The notes beneath the pieces are model-generated. The model had not been told where the DNA came from. It saw only the letters and a program-made list of their open reading frames with translations, and searched no databases. Source: Rhodococcus pyridinivorans (GTDB lineage Bacteria; Actinomycetota; Actinomycetes; Mycobacteriales; Mycobacteriaceae). Taken from it: 64,000 bases of DNA. The position numbers were made by a program, and so were the translations under genes. Of the stretch, positions 52,604-61,287 are shown in pieces. The stretch's first letter is position 1, and each line of letters begins with the position of its first letter. The DNA is taken from contig NZ_FNRX01000002.1 of NCBI RefSeq assembly GCF_900105195.1, positions 434,001-498,000 on the forward strand, in the 5' to 3' direction.

Positions 52604-54196
52604 GTGAGCGACGACCGGGGATCCGACGCCCGGCCGGTGGTGTCCGCTGCACCACCGGCCGAGGATCGTCGTTCCATGGATTGGCGCGACACCCCCGGGC
52701 GTACCGACCCGACGGTGTCGCGTCTGACCGCCGTCATCGGCGGTCCGGTGGGCCGGCACGCCGTGCTCGGGCGCACCCGCTTCTTCACTCCCCTGCGGGC
52801 GATGTTGCTGCTCGCGGTCGTCTTCCTCGCCTTCGGCTGGTTCACGAAGGCGGCCTGCGTCCAGCAGGGACCCGTCGGTCCCGACGGCGGGCTCGGCCTG
52901 GACTGGAGCGGCAACCGGCAGTACGTGGCGATGTGTTATTCCGACATCGTTCCGCTCTACGGTGCCGAACGGCTCGCCGAGGGCGCCTTCCCGTACCGGA
53001 CGTCGTGGGAGGAACCCGGCCCGGACGGGCAGATGCAGACCCGGTACATGGAGTATCCGGTGCTCGCGGGGCTCTACCAGTACGGCTCGATGCGCATCGC
53101 GAAGGCGTGGGACGCCACACCGTGGCTCCCCGATGCACTGCAGGTCGCGATCTACTTTGCCGTCGTCGCGGTCGGTCTCGCGCTCGCCTGGCTCGTCACG
53201 GTGTGGGCCACCGTGATGTCGGCGGGCCGCAGGATCTGGGACGCCGCGCTCGTCGCGGCGTCACCACTGGTCGTGGTGCACGCCTTCACGAACTTCGATG
53301 CCCTGGCCACGGCCTTCGCCGCGGGTGGTCTGCTGGCGTGGGCCCGCCGTCGACCGGTTCTCGCCGGCGTCCTGCTCGGCCTCGGTGCGGCGACGAAGTT
53401 GTATCCCTTGCTGTTGCTCGGTCCGCTGCTGGTGCTGTGCCTGCGGACCGGCCACCTGCGGTCGTTTGCCCGCACCGCGGGAGCGGCCGCCGCGGCGTGG
53501 CTAGTGGTGAACCTGCCGATCATGGTGCTGTACCCGAGCGGGTGGGCGGAGTTCTTCCGACTCAACTCCGATCGCGGAGCGGATCCGGATTCGATCTACA
53601 ACGTGCTGCACTCGTTCGTGGGCTGGCCGGCCTGGTCGGCCTCGACCTTCAATGGGGTCTCGCTCGTGTTGTTCGCCACGGCCTGCGCCGCGATCGGGTG
53701 GATCGGGCTCACCGCGCCGCGCCGTCCCCGCCTCGCGCAGCTGTGTTTCCTTCTCGTCGCGGCCTTCCTGCTCACGAACAAGGTGTGGAGTCCGCAGTAT
53801 TCGCTGTGGCTCGTGCCGCTCGCCGTGCTGGCCGTACCCCACCGGCGCGCACTGGTCGCCTGGATGACGATCGATGCGCTGGTGTGGGTTCCGCGCATGT
53901 ACTACTATCTCGGTCCCGATCGGAAGGGGCTGCCGGAGCAGTGGTTCACCGCCACGGTCTTCCTGCGCGACGTCGCCGTCGTGGCTCTGTGCGCGGTTGT
54001 GCTGTGGCAGATCCGGCGTCCGGTGCGGGATCCCGTGCGGTACGGCTTCGTCGACGATCCCGTCGGTGGTGTGCTCGACCAGGCTCCCGACCGTCCGCCA
54101 CGATGGCTGCCCGCCAGGTTGCGACCTGCTCACCATCGGGTCACAAGAGAAGAATCATCCGAACGAGGGATGTCGGAGACTTCGTCGGTCCCCTAG
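52604..54196 (+). CDS. GT87-type polyprenol-linked glycosyltransferase, integral membrane
   Basis: A 530-residue membrane protein with about nine to ten helices, matching the DUF2029/GT87 family and, by position after ponA1, M. tuberculosis Rv0051. Features: a first helix (AMLLLAVVFLAFGWFTKAAC) followed by the periplasmic loop CYSDIVPLYGAERLAEGAFP YR and MEYPVLAGLYQYGS, which should hold the catalytic acid. Later come FTNFDALATAFAAGG, GLGAATKLYPLLLLGPLLVL and NKVWSPQYSLWLVPL. Family members use polyprenyl-phosphate mannose or arabinose for cell wall glycolipids. GTG 52604 starts nine bases after the ponA1 stop. A paralogue lies at 57669-59012. Confidence 0.86.
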   Translation: MSDDRGSDARPVVSAAPPAEDRRSMDWRDTPGRTDPTVSRLTAVIGGPVGRHAVLGRTRFFTPLRAMLLLAVVFLAFGWFTKAACVQQGPVGPDGGLGLDWSGNRQYVAMCYSDIVPLYGAERLAEGAFPYRTSWEEPGPDGQMQTRYMEYPVLAGLYQYGSMRIAKAWDATPWLPDALQVAIYFAVVAVGLALAWLVTVWATVMSAGRRIWDAALVAASPLVVVHAFTNFDALATAFAAGGLLAWARRRPVLAGVLLGLGAATKLYPLLLLGPLLVLCLRTGHLRSFARTAGAAAAAWLVVNLPIMVLYPSGWAEFFRLNSDRGADPDSIYNVLHSFVGWPAWSASTFNGVSLVLFATACAAIGWIGLTAPRRPRLAQLCFLLVAAFLLTNKVWSPQYSLWLVPLAVLAVPHRRALVAWMTIDALVWVPRMYYYLGPDRKGLPEQWFTATVFLRDVAVVALCAVVLWQIRRPVRDPVRYGFVDDPVGGVLDQAPDRPPRWLPARLRPAHHRVTREESSERGMSETSSVP

Positions 54197-54223
54197 GCTC
54201 GGGAGCGAGCACGAGGGGGGACA

Positions 54224-54706
54224 ATGGTGAGCGGCGGACGGGGATTCGGAGCGGGGACGGATGTCACCGCCTCACAGTTCACGACGTGTGAGTTGGCGTG
54301 GACGGTCGCGAGCGGCGACGCCACCGCGATCCCACGACTTCTGCGCGACCTGCATCCGCTCGTGATCGCCTACTTCCGGGCCCGTGCGAAAGCTGCCGGA
54401 GGTACCTTCGCCGACGCCGATCGTCTCGCCCTGGCCGCCTGCCGTGCGATTCTCGCCGGGCTCACCGCGCCGTCCGGAGCCGACCGGCCTTTCCTGCGGT
54501 TGGCCTACACGCTGGTCGCCGACGCGGCCGATGCCGAGTTCGCGAGCCCGCGGGCCTTCCCTCTGACCCGACTCCAGCAGGAGATCCTCATCCTGCGCAC
54601 CATCGTGGGTCTCGACTCGTGGCAGACCGCGGTGGCGCTCGCCGTGGCGCCGGGACGGGTCGGTGTCGAGCAGCACGCGGCGCTGAGTTCCCTGCGCGCG
54701 GCCTGA
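54224..54706 (+). CDS. Degenerate sigma-70-like (ShbA/SigD-type) protein
   Basis: A 160-residue protein that lines up with actinobacterial ShbA/SigD sigma factors in both halves. The first half matches region 2: SGDATAIPRLLRDLHPLVIA and RPFLRLAYTLVADAADAEF. The second matches region 4: LTRLQQEILILRTIVGLDSW then QTAVALAVAPGRVGVEQHAA and LSSLRAA. The usual acidic DDVAQEV-type core-binding motif of region 2 reads ADADRLALAACRA, and the linker is much shortened, so core RNA polymerase binding is doubtful. It may be a decayed sigma factor or a repurposed DNA-binding protein. ATG 54224 follows GGGGGG by five bases. It lies 28 bases after the glycosyltransferase gene. Confidence 0.65.
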   Translation: MVSGGRGFGAGTDVTASQFTTCELAWTVASGDATAIPRLLRDLHPLVIAYFRARAKAAGGTFADADRLALAACRAILAGLTAPSGADRPFLRLAYTLVADAADAEFASPRAFPLTRLQQEILILRTIVGLDSWQTAVALAVAPGRVGVEQHAALSSLRAA

Positions 54707-55060
54707 ACCGGGCGGACAGAGTCCACATCCACGGGTGCGAGATGAACAGCCGCCTCGCCGCTTCGGTCTTCGAGTCCGCTGTCAGCCAGGTGAGCAGAAC
54801 TTCCTCTCACGGGCGCTGAGCAGAGGACGCACGAGGCCGCCGACACGCATTTCGTGGAACGAGGACGAACGGTGCTGAGCGCTCACGGCGAACCGCCTCT
54901 CGGCTGACGAAGAGTCTGGAGAACCGGTGCGAATGCGCCATCCCGAATCCTCGTCGCCGTCGGCGCCAAGACCTACGCCCGCGCGTGATCCCGTACGAAA
55001 TCCGTGCAGTCATACATCGCTGAACTGCGGAAACGCAGATTCTTCCCGAGGGAACCGTAG
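54707..55060. other. 354-base gap without a supported gene
   Basis: Several short frames occur but none has family-like sequence or a ribosome site I trust. The stretch may be decayed remains of genes upstream of the STAND/WD40 wreck. Confidence 0.5.
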
Positions 55061-56016
55061 ATGACGGAAACAACCGTGGAGGCGGCCGATCCGACCTCCA
55101 TCACCTCCCGGACCGAGTTCGGCCGGGCCCTGACCGCCCTGCGAACCCGAGCAGGACTGTCGATCCGCGATGTCGCCGACGCGTCCGGCGCATTACACGG
55201 TACGGTCGCCGGATGGTTCTCCGGACAGCACCTACCGACCCGCGCCAGCGAGCCGGCCTTCCGTACCGTGCGGTCGCCGGGCAGTGGCCGAGGGGGGTGA
55301 TCCTCGTCGTCGTCCTCGGACTCCGGGCCGACTTTGCGGGCACGCCGCACGGGAACCGCAATTCGTACCGATCCTGGAGTCCGGGCCCGTCCTCGTCGGT
55401 CCCATGTCGGCGGCCGAACTCGAATCCGATCTCGCTCCCCGCGCGTCGTGGAGGACGGTCGAATGCTTTGCCGCTGTGGGACATCGTCGATCCCGGTGCG
55501 GCGGTGGAACTGCCGTCCCTGAGCCCACCCGTCGAGGATCGGTTCAGCGGTGCCGCGGCACTGTCGAAGACCGGATCGCTCGCTGCAGCAGGAACATCCG
55601 TCGGGTCCGTGCACCTGTGAGATGTCGCGGACCCTGCCGTCCCACGCGAACTGGCGCGGATCACCGGGCGGGCGGACGCGGTGTATACGCTGCACTTCTC
55701 CCCTGGCGGGGATCGTCTCACGGCCGGCGTCGGCGACGGGGCGGCGTGGATCTGGGACGTCACCCGACCGGACTCCCACACCACCCACGCGGTGCTCACC
55801 GCCTGCGGAAGCAGGGTCTACGACGCCACCTTCGCGCACGACGGAGGGGTGCTCGTCGGAGGTGGTCCCGACCGTTCCGTACGGCTGTGGCAGCTCGACC
55901 CCGAGACCGTCGCGGCGGCACTGTGTTCCACCGTCGGCACTCCGGTGACCGAGGACGAATGGGAACGGCACCTGCCGGGTGCTCCCTTCCGGCCGCCGTG
56001 CGGCGACACGGCGTGA
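55061..56016 (+). pseudogene. Wreck of an HTH-STAND NTPase-WD40 protein
   Basis: Pieces of a protein normally over 1,000 residues survive in order. (1) 55061-55250: an XRE-type HTH, TEFGRALTALRTRAGLSIRD then DASGALHGTVAGWFSGQHLP. (2) 55290-55440, in two different frames: VILVVVLGLRADFAG and PQFVPILESGPVLVGPMSAA, the sensor end of an nSTAND1 NTPase. (3) 55470-56016: WD40 repeats, WDIVDPGAAVELPSLSPP, HLWDVADPAVPRELARITGR with the Trp codon changed to TGA at 55618-55620, then LHFSPGGDRLTAGVGDGAAW and DRSVRLWQLDPETVAAALC. Most of the NTPase is deleted and frames shift at least twice, so nothing functional is expected. Intact relatives are signalling or defence-like sensors. Confidence 0.78.
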
Positions 56017-56137
56017 ATCGGAATGGCCGGAAGATGTTCCGACCGAGACAGATTCATCCGATTGCAGGATACGCACAGGCCTCGCGGTGTGGGAACGTCC
56101 TGGTGGGGGATTCAACGCATCGATCATCGGAGGAAGC

Positions 56138-56674
56138 ATGTCTCGTATTCGCAGGTCGGGTCTGCTCGCGGTTCTGACGGCGGTCACGGTGGCGGCGGTC
56201 GCATTCGGTGCGCCCGTTGCCGCTTCGGCCGCTCCCACCGGCAGCGCCGGCAGCAACGATCTGCCCGGCAGCGTGTCCGAACTGCCCGGCAGCGTGGTGG
56301 ATCTGGGTGGACGGGCGATCGATCTGGGCATTGCGATCCTGGGCAACGGATCATCGCTGCCGACGACCCAGCAGTGCAACCAGTCGCGGCAGTCGGGAGG
56401 GGAAGGTGTCACCGGCACCTACCACGAGTTGGGTCGCAGTGGTCCCACGTCGTTCCTGCTCGAATGGGAGACCTACGACGTTCCTGACCGGATCCAGGTG
56501 TTCTACGGGGGTTCCCAGATCTACGACACCGGCCGTATCGGTGACAGCATCAACGAAGGCACCGGATCGGCAGTGGTGAATGTGCCGGCAGGTAGCGCAT
56601 CCTCGATTCTCGTCCGAGTGACCGGGGATCCCGGGACGGACTGGGACTACCTGGTCAACTGCCCGATCCTCTGA
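56138..56674 (+). CDS. Secreted protein of unknown function
   Basis: A 178-residue protein with a clean Sec signal peptide (LLAVLTAVTVAAVAFGAPVA, cut after ASA about residue 31). The mature part has a short Leu-Pro-Gly-Ser repeat (DLPGSVSELPGSVVDLGG), two cysteines (QCNQS and NCPIL) likely disulfide-bonded, and a beta-rich C-terminal domain (FLLEWETYDVPDRIQVFYGG, then SAVVNVPAGSASSILVRVTG) that looks like a small carbohydrate- or calcium-binding sandwich. I do not recognise a named family. GGAGGAAGC precedes the ATG. It converges with the DUF2752 gene with a 3-base gap. Confidence 0.75.
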   Translation: MSRIRRSGLLAVLTAVTVAAVAFGAPVAASAAPTGSAGSNDLPGSVSELPGSVVDLGGRAIDLGIAILGNGSSLPTTQQCNQSRQSGGEGVTGTYHELGRSGPTSFLLEWETYDVPDRIQVFYGGSQIYDTGRIGDSINEGTGSAVVNVPAGSASSILVRVTGDPGTDWDYLVNCPIL

Positions 56675-56677
56675 CGG

Positions 56678-57088
56678 TCAGATCCGTAGGGCGGTGAACG
56701 GCGCGACCGGGATGTTGCGCACGACGAACCACATCGCCGTCAGGATCAGCACGAGGTGCGGGGGCCACCGGTATCGCGTCCACCGCGGCATCGGTGTGCC
56801 CCGCGCCCTGCTCCACGTCCACAGACCGAAGGACACGGTGAGCACGGCCAGCGCGACGAGACCGAGGGCGTTGTAGTGCAATGCTGCCGGCACGTCGAGA
56901 TGGACGAGCGAATACAACATCCGCGACGAACCGCAGCCGGGACACAGGATTCCGAACAGTGAGTAGGTGGGGCACGGCGGAATGACCCCGCCCGGCGTGG
57001 TCGGGTCGGCCCACGCCACCGCGGCGCACACCGCGACCGCACCCACGGCGATCGCCATGGGGGCTGCGAGCGCGCGCCTCGTCCTCAT
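56678..57088 (-). CDS. DUF2752 membrane protein
   Basis: A 136-residue membrane protein with three to four helices and the DUF2752 signature CPTYSLFGILCPGCGSSRML, whose C-P-G-C-G cysteines are conserved, then HLDVPAALHYNALGLVALAV. Function unknown. ATG 57088 overlaps the stop of the acetyltransferase gene (ATGA). It is last in a three-gene minus-strand unit with the GNAT and GT87 genes. Confidence 0.87.
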   Translation of the reverse strand: MRTRRALAAPMAIAVGAVAVCAAVAWADPTTPGGVIPPCPTYSLFGILCPGCGSSRMLYSLVHLDVPAALHYNALGLVALAVLTVSFGLWTWSRARGTPMPRWTRYRWPPHLVLILTAMWFVVRNIPVAPFTALRI

Positions 57089-57672
57089 CGCACCGTGCGC
57101 TCCTCGAGCCGGGCGCGTACCTCGGGCCACTCGTCGTCGGTGAGGGAGAACAGCGCGGTGGTCCGCCAGCTGCCGTCGCGGCGCCTGCGGTGCTTGCGGA
57201 GCAGGCCCTCCTCGGTGGCGCCGAGCCGGCGCAGGGCGTCGCGCGAACGGGTGTTGCGTTCGTCGGCGTGCCAGGTCACGCGCACGGCCCCGAGGTCGTC
57301 GAAGGCGCGCTGCAGCAGAAGCAGTTTCGACTCGCTGTTCACGTGGGTCCGCTGCACTCGGGTCGACAGCCAGGTGTAGCCGATCACCAGTGTGCGGTGG
57401 GCCGGTTCGAGGAGGTAGTAGGATGTCGACCCCAGCACCTCGCCGGTCGCCCTGTCGACGATTGCGTAGGGCAGCCGGGACGGATCGGCCACGGCCTCGC
57501 GCACGAACGTGCGCGCGTCGTCGAGGTCGCGGATCACAAGGTGTGCCCAGGCGAAGATCGTGTCGGGATCGTCGGCGGCCTTCAGCAGACCTTCGACGTG
57601 CGCGTCGGCGAGGGGCTCGAGTCGGATACGAGGGCCCTCGAGGACGGGATGTTCCATCCAGTTGTCGTTCAT
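57085..57672 (-). CDS. GNAT acetyltransferase (RimJ/RimL-like)
   Basis: A 195-residue GNAT-family N-acetyltransferase: GPRIRLEPLADAHVEGLLKA at the start, YAIVDRATGEVLGSTSYYLL, then IGYTWLSTRVQRTHVNSESK and LLLLQRAFDDLGAVRVTW, where the acetyl-CoA loop lies, and RSRDALRRLGATEEGLLRKH near the end. Target may be a protein N-terminus or small amine. Start and stop each overlap neighbouring genes by four bases, so it is co-translated with a GT87 enzyme and a DUF2752 protein. Confidence 0.88.
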   Translation of the reverse strand: MNDNWMEHPVLEGPRIRLEPLADAHVEGLLKAADDPDTIFAWAHLVIRDLDDARTFVREAVADPSRLPYAIVDRATGEVLGSTSYYLLEPAHRTLVIGYTWLSTRVQRTHVNSESKLLLLQRAFDDLGAVRVTWHADERNTRSRDALRRLGATEEGLLRKHRRRRDGSWRTTALFSLTDDEWPEVRARLEERTVR

Positions 57673-59012
57673 TGCGCTCTCCCGGTCGTCGTCGGACGGC
57701 GAGCGTAGCCCGTCCGTTCCGTCTGCTGCCACGGAGTTCTGGGCGGGACGCGCAGGAAGACGAAGAACAGCACGACCAGCAGGACCGCGCGTCCCCACAC
57801 TCCGATGTGGACGAGCGTGAGCGGCAGGGCCATGTCCGTTTCGCCGGCGGTCGCGGCGAACCACCGGAAGATGCCGATGCCGATGGCGAGATCGGCGAGC
57901 AGATAGGCGGCGACGAGACCCCATGGCACGCGCAGCAGAATCAACATCGGCAGCAGCCACAACGTGTACTGCGGTGAGTGCACCTTGTGGAAGAGCATGA
58001 ACCCGCACAGCATCGCGGCCCCGGTACCGAGCCACGGATAGACGCCGTCGCGGAGGTATCGGCGCCATCCGAGCCACAGGGCGAGCGCGAACGACAGCGC
58101 GATCAGCGTCGGCGACAACTGGGCCACCAGCTCGTTGTACTGGGGGGTGTTCTCGTATTCCTGGTAGCCGCCCATCAGCGGCCGCAGACCCCAGTACCAG
58201 ATGGAGTTGCTGGTCCCGTCCGCTTCCCGGTTCTGCTGGAAGGCGAACGACGCCCGCCAGCCCTCGTAGCCGAGGATCGCGAAGGGCAGGTTGATCGCGG
58301 CGACCGTCGCTGCCGCCGTGCCCGCGACGGCGAGGGCGCCGGGGACGTCCCGCTTCCGATCGGGTGAGCTTCCGCCGGTGAGAACATAGGCCATGAGCGG
58401 CAGAACGAAGATGCCCGGATAGAGCTTGAGGCAGAAGCCCACGCCCAGCAGCACTGCCGCGACCACTCCGCGAGTCCGCAGCGGCCAGCGTTCGATCGTC
58501 AGCACCGCGACGGCGGTGACGGTGACCGCCACGACCGGCAGGTCCCAGTTGAGGAAGGCGTAGAGCACGAGCGGCGGCGTGAGCGACCACAACAGCGCGG
58601 CCCATCCGGCCATCCGGGCGAGCAACCACGCGGTGACCAGCCCGAAGGGGGCGAGCAACAACGCCGACTGCAGGAGGAACTCCGCATCGGTGTGGGCACC
58701 GATGGCCCCGATCCACATGAGCACCCCGCTGAGCACGGGGTACTCGACGGTGCCCCCGGTCAGCGCTCCCGACGAGGTGATGCCCCCGTCGACGAAGGGG
58801 AAGACGTGGAGGTTGATGCCGCGGCCGATCCACAACTGCTGGATGTCGGAATAGCAGACGTCGGCGTCCTTGATGTCCTCGAACCGCAGCGTGCGGCCCT
58901 CGGCGTCGAAGGTGGGGCCGGCGCACCGGGCCTTGTTCAGGTAGCCGAACCACATCATCACCGCGCACGTCAGGACGGCGACGAGCGAGACGGTCCCGGA
59001 GCTCGTGCGCAT
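57669..59012 (-). CDS. GT87-type membrane glycosyltransferase, second copy
   Basis: A 447-residue paralogue of the protein at 52604-54196. A first helix (LVAVLTCAVMMWFGYLNKAR) precedes the loop VCYSDIQQLWIGRGINLHVF and GTVEYPVLSGVLMWIGA. FLNWDLPVVAVTVTAVAVL, LLGVGFCLKLYPGIFVLPLM and FHKVHSPQYTLWLLPMLILL match the paralogue in order. Likely a polyprenyl-phosphate-sugar dependent transferase for cell envelope glycans. The ATG at 59012 is divergent from rpsF, about 150 bases away. The stop overlaps the GNAT start. Confidence 0.86.
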   Translation of the reverse strand: MRTSSGTVSLVAVLTCAVMMWFGYLNKARCAGPTFDAEGRTLRFEDIKDADVCYSDIQQLWIGRGINLHVFPFVDGGITSSGALTGGTVEYPVLSGVLMWIGAIGAHTDAEFLLQSALLLAPFGLVTAWLLARMAGWAALLWSLTPPLVLYAFLNWDLPVVAVTVTAVAVLTIERWPLRTRGVVAAVLLGVGFCLKLYPGIFVLPLMAYVLTGGSSPDRKRDVPGALAVAGTAAATVAAINLPFAILGYEGWRASFAFQQNREADGTSNSIWYWGLRPLMGGYQEYENTPQYNELVAQLSPTLIALSFALALWLGWRRYLRDGVYPWLGTGAAMLCGFMLFHKVHSPQYTLWLLPMLILLRVPWGLVAAYLLADLAIGIGIFRWFAATAGETDMALPLTLVHIGVWGRAVLLVVLFFVFLRVPPRTPWQQTERTGYARRPTTTGRAQ

Positions 59013-59115
59013 GTTCTCACCCTAGGACAAATCCCCTGCCCGCGACGGTCGGCGATTTCGCTGGTCGCCGGGCCGTCGTGTACCCTTCATGGGTTGCTGA
59101 CGCAACGACCCTCCT

Positions 59116-59134
59116 GTCACGGAACGTCCGTGAC
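59116..59134 (+). promoter_or_regulatory. Hairpin in the rpsF leader
   Basis: GTCACGGA and TCCGTGAC (8 base pairs) around ACG lie about 16 bases before the AGGAGG of rpsF. Leaders of rpsF operons in many bacteria carry an S6:S18-binding hairpin with a CCG bulge. I cannot confirm that bulge here. Confidence 0.35.
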
Positions 59135-59166
59135 CGTTCACAGTCCATAGGAGGTGATGAGGTCTT

Positions 59167-59454
59167 ATGCGTCATTACGAATTGATGATCATCCTGGACC
59201 CCAGCCTGGACGAGCGCACTGTCGCTCCCTCGCTGGAGACGTTCCTCAACGTCATTCGCCAGGAAGGCGGCAAGGTCGACAAGGTCGACGTGTGGGGTAA
59301 GCGCCGTCTCGCCTACGAGATCGCCAAGAACAGCGAAGGCATCTACGCGGTGATCGACATCAGCGCGACGCCTGCTGCCGTTGCAGAGCTGGATCGCCAG
59401 CTCGGCCTGAACGAGTCGGTGCTCCGCACCAAGGTTCTGCGCCACGGCAAGTGA
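59167..59454 (+). CDS. rpsF: 30S ribosomal protein S6
   Basis: A 95-residue S6: [20 protein letters not shown], then [20 protein letters not shown] and GIYAVIDI. It binds S18 on the small subunit platform. AGGAGGTGATGAGG lies upstream of the ATG. First gene of the conserved rpsF-ssb-rpsR-rplI cluster. Confidence 0.97.
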   Translation: MRHYELMIILDPSLDERTVAPSLETFLNVIRQEGGKVDKVDVWGKRRLAYEIAKNSEGIYAVIDISATPAAVAELDRQLGLNESVLRTKVLRHGK

Positions 59455-59518
59455 GCCTGTCGGCGCCGGGCCGTAGGCTCTGGCGCATCAGGACTCCCCA
59501 CACTGCAGGAGGAACCAC

Positions 59519-60037
59519 ATGGCAGGCGACACCGTCATCACCGTGGTCGGCAATCTGACCGCCGACCCCGAACTGCGTTTCACCCCCGCGGGTGCTGCGG
59601 TTGCGAACTTCACCGTTGCATCCACGCCCCGCGTGTTCGACCGTCAGTCCAACGAATGGAAGGACGGCGAGGCTCTGTTCCTGCGCTGCAACATCTGGCG
59701 TGAGGCAGCGGAGAACGTGGCCGAGAGCTTGACTCGCGGCTCGCGTGTGATCGTGCAGGGCCGGCTCAAGCAGCGCAGCTACGAGACGCGTGAAGGCGAG
59801 AAGCGCACTGTCGTGGAGCTCGAGGTCGACGAGATCGGCCCCTCGCTCCGTTACGCCACGGCCAAGGTCACCAAGGCCGGTCGCGGTGGCGGTGGCGGAG
59901 GCTTCGGTGGTTCCTCCGGTGGATCGGGCGGTGGCCGTCCCGCTCAGAACACGAACGTCGGCGGAGACGACCCGTGGGGCGACGCCCCGCAGTCGGGTTC
60001 CTTCGGTGGTTCCGGGGACGACGAGCCTCCGTTCTGA
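59519..60037 (+). CDS. ssb: Single-stranded DNA-binding protein
   Basis: A 172-residue SSB. The OB fold covers residues 1-110: [20 protein letters not shown], then [20 protein letters not shown] and [20 protein letters not shown] Gly-rich linker ([12 protein letters not shown]) and the acidic tip DDEPPF follow, the docking site for replication and repair proteins. AGGAGG precedes the ATG. Confidence 0.97.
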   Translation: MAGDTVITVVGNLTADPELRFTPAGAAVANFTVASTPRVFDRQSNEWKDGEALFLRCNIWREAAENVAESLTRGSRVIVQGRLKQRSYETREGEKRTVVELEVDEIGPSLRYATAKVTKAGRGGGGGGFGGSSGGSGGGRPAQNTNVGGDDPWGDAPQSGSFGGSGDDEPPF

Positions 60038-60078
60038 TCCGACCTCGATCGGAACATCCAAAATTACGGAGAACGACC

Positions 60079-60321
60079 ATGCCTAAGTCGCCCGCGCGCG
60101 AGAAGGTTTTGAAGAAGAAGGTCTGCACCTTCTGCAAGGAAAAGAACGTGCAGATCGATTACAAGGACACGACGCTGCTGCGCAAGTACGTCAGCGATCG
60201 CGGCAAGATCCGCGCTCGCCGCGTCACCGGCAACTGCGTGCAGCACCAGCGCGACGTCGCTGTTGCTGTCAAGAACTCTCGTGAGGTGGCTCTGCTCCCT
60301 TACGTCTCGACGACTCGCTGA
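60079..60321 (+). CDS. rpsR: 30S ribosomal protein S18
   Basis: An 80-residue S18: [20 protein letters not shown], then [19 protein letters not shown] and [10 protein letters not shown]. It retains the cysteines (CTFC, NC) of the zinc-binding C+ form. Located between ssb and rplI, 17 bases from the latter. Confidence 0.97.
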   Translation: MPKSPAREKVLKKKVCTFCKEKNVQIDYKDTTLLRKYVSDRGKIRARRVTGNCVQHQRDVAVAVKNSREVALLPYVSTTR

Positions 60322-60338
60322 GGAAAGGGAGGGACACG

Positions 60339-60794
60339 ATGAAGCTCATCCTTACTGCTGACGTGGACAACCTCGGTGCGCCTGGCGACACCGTTGAGGT
60401 CAAGGACGGCTACGGCCGCAACTACCTGCTGCCCCGCGGCCTGGCGATCGTCGCCACCCGTGGTGCTCAGAAGCAGGTCGAGGGCATCCGCCGTGCCCAG
60501 GAGGCTCGCGCCGTGCGTGGCCTCGAGCACGCTCAGGAGCTCAAGGCCGCCATCGAGGGCCTCGAGGACGTTTCGCTGAGCGTCAAGACCTCGAGCGACT
60601 CGGGCAAGCTGTTCGGCTCGGTCACCGCTGCCGATGTCGCCGGTGCTCTCAAGGCTGCCGGTGGCCCGGTTGTCGACAAGCGCATCATCGAGCTGCCCAA
60701 GGCCCACATCAAGGCGACCGGCAAGCACCAGATCGTCGTGAAGCTGCACCCGGATGTCACCGCGAAGTTCACGCTGAACGTCGTGGCTGCCTGA
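60339..60794 (+). CDS. rplI: 50S ribosomal protein L9
   Basis: A 151-residue L9: [20 protein letters not shown], then [20 protein letters not shown], the long connecting helix and a C-terminal rRNA-binding domain ([20 protein letters not shown]). Last gene of the cluster, followed by a strong terminator. Confidence 0.97.
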   Translation: MKLILTADVDNLGAPGDTVEVKDGYGRNYLLPRGLAIVATRGAQKQVEGIRRAQEARAVRGLEHAQELKAAIEGLEDVSLSVKTSSDSGKLFGSVTAADVAGALKAAGGPVVDKRIIELPKAHIKATGKHQIVVKLHPDVTAKFTLNVVAA

Positions 60795-60805
60795 TTCCGG
60801 CCCCT

Positions 60806-60842
60806 CGAGGAGCCCCGCGCCTGGTCGGCGTGGGGCTCCTCG
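60806..60842 (+). terminator. Hairpin terminator after rplI
   Basis: Sixteen-base arms (CGAGGAGCCCCGCGCC and its complement with one G-U pair) around a 5-base loop, 11 bases after the rplI stop. Confidence 0.85.
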
Positions 60843-60848
60843 TCGTCT

Positions 60849-61121
60849 GTGCACAGCCTGTGGATAAACCGGGGGGTAAACCACACCGTTGTGACTCCTC
60901 GGAATGTCGTTCGGGGAACGAATGGGTGAACACGCCCGGCCCTCCGACACGCCGAAATTCTTCTTCTCCACACGTGTGAACAGACATTTTTCTGCTCCTA
61001 CCTGCAGTTATGAGAGATGTGAGATGTGTTGTCCCCAGGTTGTGCACATCCGGTACACAAGGCTGTCCTCCTCTTTCCACAATTCATCCCCAACTGTGTG
61101 CACAACCCGAGTTGTGGAGGG
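60849..61121. promoter_or_regulatory. Gene-free region upstream of dnaB with DnaA-box-like sites
   Basis: The 490-base gap between rplI and dnaB holds no supported gene and is AT-richer than its surroundings. It has an exact TGTGGATAA (60859-60867), TTGTCCCCA (61029), and TTGTGCACA at 61040 with its inverse TGTGCACAA at 61097. The last three differ by one base from the actinobacterial DnaA box TTGTCCACA. CTTTCCACA (61073) is weaker. The dnaB promoter should also lie here. Confidence 0.5.
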
Positions 61122-61287
61122 TCATCCGGATCCCTAACGTCGGGCGCACGACTCCACACACAGGATGTCGGTAGGGGCGAGTAGAACCGGACACGAAACC
61201 CCGGGTACCGACACCGGGAGTGCGTGCAGGTATCCGCCGGAGCACAGCGCGCCGGACGGGGACATGTGGAGGAAGGCAGGCACTGCA

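Noticed and set aside
48869..52759. A 1,296-codon open frame antisense to ponA1
   Set aside because: It is the mirror of a high-GC gene with strong codon bias. The translation is Arg/Gly/His-rich and patternless, and the plus-strand gene has complete catalytic motifs.
54707..55060. A small gene between the sigma-like gene and the STAND wreck
   Set aside because: Short frames exist on both strands but none has a ribosome site, hydrophobic pattern or family match.
60849..61121. Chromosomal origin oriC
   Set aside because: DnaA-like boxes are few and degenerate, and neither dnaA nor dnaN is adjacent. dnaB alone does not mark oriC in actinobacteria.
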